Shown here: one piece after another, positions 62,242-64,000 of the stretch
Position numbering within the stretch: the first letter of the stretch is position 1
Layout of the letters: each line of letters starts with the position of its first letter
Assembly: GCA_937877455.1 (NCBI GenBank)
Contig: CALFIU010000177.1
Coordinates: forward strand, 1 to 64,000
DNA: 64,000 nt
Reading direction: 5' to 3'
Source of the DNA: an uncultured Bacteroidales bacterium
GTDB lineage: Bacteria > Bacteroidota > Bacteroidia > Bacteroidales > UBA3824
Program-made: the position numbers and the translations under genes
Notes under the pieces: model-generated
What the model was told of the DNA's origin: nothing
Databases searched by the model: none
The model's input: only the letters and a program-made list of their open reading frames with translations

Positions 62242-63726
62242 TTAAAATTCGCTGTGTACTTTGTTGCCTTCAACGTAAATGGCACTAAATGGACGTGCTG
62301 GACATAGATTTTCGCATGCTCCACAACCAATACAACGCTCTGTATCTATCATTGGTATTTTGGGCGAGTTTGGATTTGATTGACTTTGATTTATCATTGT
62401 TATAGCACCAGTGGGACAATGTCGCGCACAATTTCCGCAACTTACACCATCTATCAATGGCAAACAATTATCTTTTATCCATACGGCATGTCCTACATGG
62501 ATTGATGATTTTTGTTCAATCGTAATTTCTGTAATTGCACCCGTAGGACACACTTGCGAACATCGAGTACATTCGGGGCGGCAATACCCACGTTCAAAAC
62601 TCATTTCAGGTTGCATAAGAGTTGATAGATTATTCGACGGACGAAGTACGCCATTTGGACATTCTGCAACGCAAAGTTGGCATGCTGTACAATGTTCAGA
62701 GAAATTTTTTAGGCTATGCGACCCAGCTGGTTTTATGGGGAAAAAGCGTTCAGGTATTTTTTTATCTTCAATAACAGCAAGTCCTCCGTCAACCTTTTTT
62801 TGCTGTGCTTTTACAACCGAGGTTGCAGCAAACAACGAAACAATTGATAAAAATTTTCTACGTCCGTTGTCGTTTGTTTCTGTATTTGAATTGCTTGCTT
62901 GTGTTTGTTCTGTTTTATGAGAAAAACTTATTGCGTGTTTTTTGCATTTTCCAATGCAATTGAAACAGTCAACGCATCGCGAATGATCAACACTATAGTT
63001 TTTGTAATCAATTGCTGATGCCTTGCAGTTTTTGGTACACAACGAACAACCTACACATTTATCTTTGTCGATGTTAATTTTATAATACGAAAATTTAGAA
63101 AGATAGCCCAAAACAGTACCGACAGGACAAATATTGTTGCACCAAGTGCGACCATTTTTCCATGCCAACACACAGAAAACTATCAATGTAATCAACGATA
63201 CAACAAACACAGGAATACTTTTTAACCAAACATCTGTTTGATAAAAAGCATAACTTTCGTAATGTTCGGCTATGTTAGCAAAAATATTGTTAAACCATTG
63301 ATATACAGGCTGAAAAATATTAGAAACTATTCTTCCGTATGCGCTATAAGGAGCAATGAGAATGGCTATCGAATTTAATCCGAAAACCATCAATAAAACA
63401 AAAATTGCCAAAACAATCAACCTTAAAATCTTGTGTTCTGGCGAATATGTAAATCTATTTTTCTTAAATTTTCCTCCAATATGTGAAATTATGTCTTGAA
63501 AAACGCCTGCTGGACATACAACAGAACAATAAATTCGTCCAAAAATAAGCGTTATTGCTATTAATGACAATATAACTACAAAATTAAGTGCTAAAACTGC
63601 AGGAAGAAATTGAATTTTAGCCATCCAGCCAAGCCAACTATGCAGACTACCCGTAAAGTCGAGAAATAGAAAAGTTACGCCTACAAAAAAAAGTATAGCT
63701 ATAGCTACTCTAATTTTTTTTAACAT
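62242..63726 (-). CDS. NapH/YccM-like membrane polyferredoxin with internal Tat-like signal
   Basis: 494 residues. The N-terminal half has about five membrane helices and NapH-like Cys motifs (GRIYCSVVCPAGVFQD and WCNNICPVG). Two cytosolic ferredoxin clusters follow (KCVGCSLCTKNCKASA, RCVDCFNCIGKCKKHA). Near residue 287 an RRKFLSIVSLFAATSVVKA stretch looks like a complete Tat signal, and after it come more 4Fe-4S motifs (HCTACQLCVAECPNG, ECTRCSQVCPTGA, SCGNCARHCPTGA, RCIGCGACENLCPARP). So it reads as a fusion of a membrane quinol-linked ferredoxin protein and an exported ferredoxin subunit. I start it at 63726 because the TATATTTG box at 63772 overlaps the earlier ATG. It is the first gene of a two-gene operon with the aldo/keto reductase. 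Confidence 0.88.
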   Translation of the reverse strand: MLKKIRVAIAILFFVGVTFLFLDFTGSLHSWLGWMAKIQFLPAVLALNFVVILSLIAITLIFGRIYCSVVCPAGVFQDIISHIGGKFKKNRFTYSPEHKILRLIVLAIFVLLMVFGLNSIAILIAPYSAYGRIVSNIFQPVYQWFNNIFANIAEHYESYAFYQTDVWLKSIPVFVVSLITLIVFCVLAWKNGRTWCNNICPVGTVLGYLSKFSYYKINIDKDKCVGCSLCTKNCKASAIDYKNYSVDHSRCVDCFNCIGKCKKHAISFSHKTEQTQASNSNTETNDNGRRKFLSIVSLFAATSVVKAQQKKVDGGLAVIEDKKIPERFFPIKPAGSHSLKNFSEHCTACQLCVAECPNGVLRPSNNLSTLMQPEMSFERGYCRPECTRCSQVCPTGAITEITIEQKSSIHVGHAVWIKDNCLPLIDGVSCGNCARHCPTGAITMINQSQSNPNSPKIPMIDTERCIGCGACENLCPARPFSAIYVEGNKVHSEF

Positions 63727-63771
63727 TTTTAAATTAATTACGATTATATTATTTGCTTGTTTGTTTGGCTG

Positions 63772-63779
63772 CAAATATA
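63772..63779 (-). promoter_or_regulatory. promoter -7 box of the polyferredoxin operon
   Basis: On the minus strand the sequence reads TATATTTG, a perfect TAnnTTTG match, 45 nt before the chosen start. Confidence 0.55.
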
Positions 63780-63834
63780 ATTTTTTTTATAAAATCCCAA
63801 TATTTTCTTGCTAAAAAATTTTGTTGAAAAAACA

Positions 63835-64000
63835 CGGCAATTTCATTTGAACAAGCGGACACGTAGATCCGCCCTTACACATTATTTTATTTGGGGTGGG
63901 ATTATAGGAGTTAATGTAAAGGCGGCAAGCTGGCTTTACGCTAACTCCTATTTATAATATTGAATATCACCATATTTTGTAGGGGCGGGTCTATGTACTT
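63835..64000. repeat. composite palindromic element, copy 5 (cut by window end)
   Basis: It opens CGGCAATTTCATTTGAAC and contains GCGGACACGTAGATCCGCCC, then a long hairpin (63904-63951: ATAGGAGTTA, mismatch of 2, GTAAAG, loop, CTTTAC, mismatch of 2, TAACTCCTAT). It ends in TATTGAAT and GTAGGGGCGGGTCTATG at the edge. The module order equals that at 33229-33409. Confidence 0.7.

Overview
The window is about 64 kb of AT-rich chromosome from a member of the Bacteroidota, most likely an uncultured Bacteroidales-type anaerobe. The evidence is Bacteroidota-type promoters (TTTG, about 19 nt, then TAnnTTTG), families typical of the phylum (GSCFA and GWxTD proteins, a TonB plug protein, LptD/TamB/MlaD envelope genes, NhaD, SiaB/SiaC-like proteins) and poor Shine-Dalgarno signals. 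Gene density is high. Three tRNA genes are present: Leu-GAG, Arg-ACG and Lys-UUU. I see no rRNA, CRISPR array, complete insertion sequence or intact prophage.

Layout. Positions 1-3.3 kb hold a chimeric gene (phage-type tail tube domain, membrane helix, TPR, WG repeats) whose first ~540 bases are much richer in G+C than the rest, then a GWxTD lipoprotein and a small exported protein. 3.6-8.2 kb is tamB, followed by an internally deleted IS. 8.8-10.2 kb is nhaD. 10.5-12.9 kb is a minus-strand operon of two SiaB-type kinases and three SiaC-type phosphoproteins. 13.4-17.6 kb carries an esterase, an SGNH hydrolase, a universal stress protein and a membrane SpoIIE/PP2C phosphatase that could be the missing SiaA-like partner. 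17.6-26.6 kb is housekeeping: a LolC/E-like permease, fabI, miaA, a UbiA-family prenyltransferase, an rRNA pseudouridine synthase with a long disordered N-terminus, a BASS transporter, PlsC and GSCFA.

26.6-33.2 kb has tRNA-Leu, parE and a thrA-thrC operon preceded by a Thr/Ile-rich leader peptide and a terminator hairpin, read here as a classical attenuator. 33.5-34.7 kb encodes a tandem double SiaB-type protein, a third locus of the same signalling type. 34.9-42.5 kb has tRNA-Arg and an envelope cluster (MlaD, CinA/PncC, an ATP-grasp-like protein, LptD, amidase). 42.5-49.5 kb has two adjacent hybrid sensor kinases with substrate-binding-protein sensor domains and a PrsW protease. 49.9-52.1 kb has tRNA-Lys, argF and a barrel-less TonB plug protein. 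52.2-63.7 kb has a thioester alpha-2-macroglobulin, tcdA, a small outer-membrane-type protein, surE, and an aldo/keto reductase next to a polyferredoxin with an internal Tat-like signal.

The main non-coding themes are a dispersed palindromic element (five sites), a larger composite version with a long hairpin whose arms differ between copies yet stay paired, and a ~120 bp MITE-like repeat just downstream of two tRNA genes. The best candidate for an under-described system is the multi-component SiaB/SiaC/PP2C network, which has no diguanylate cyclase output in view.
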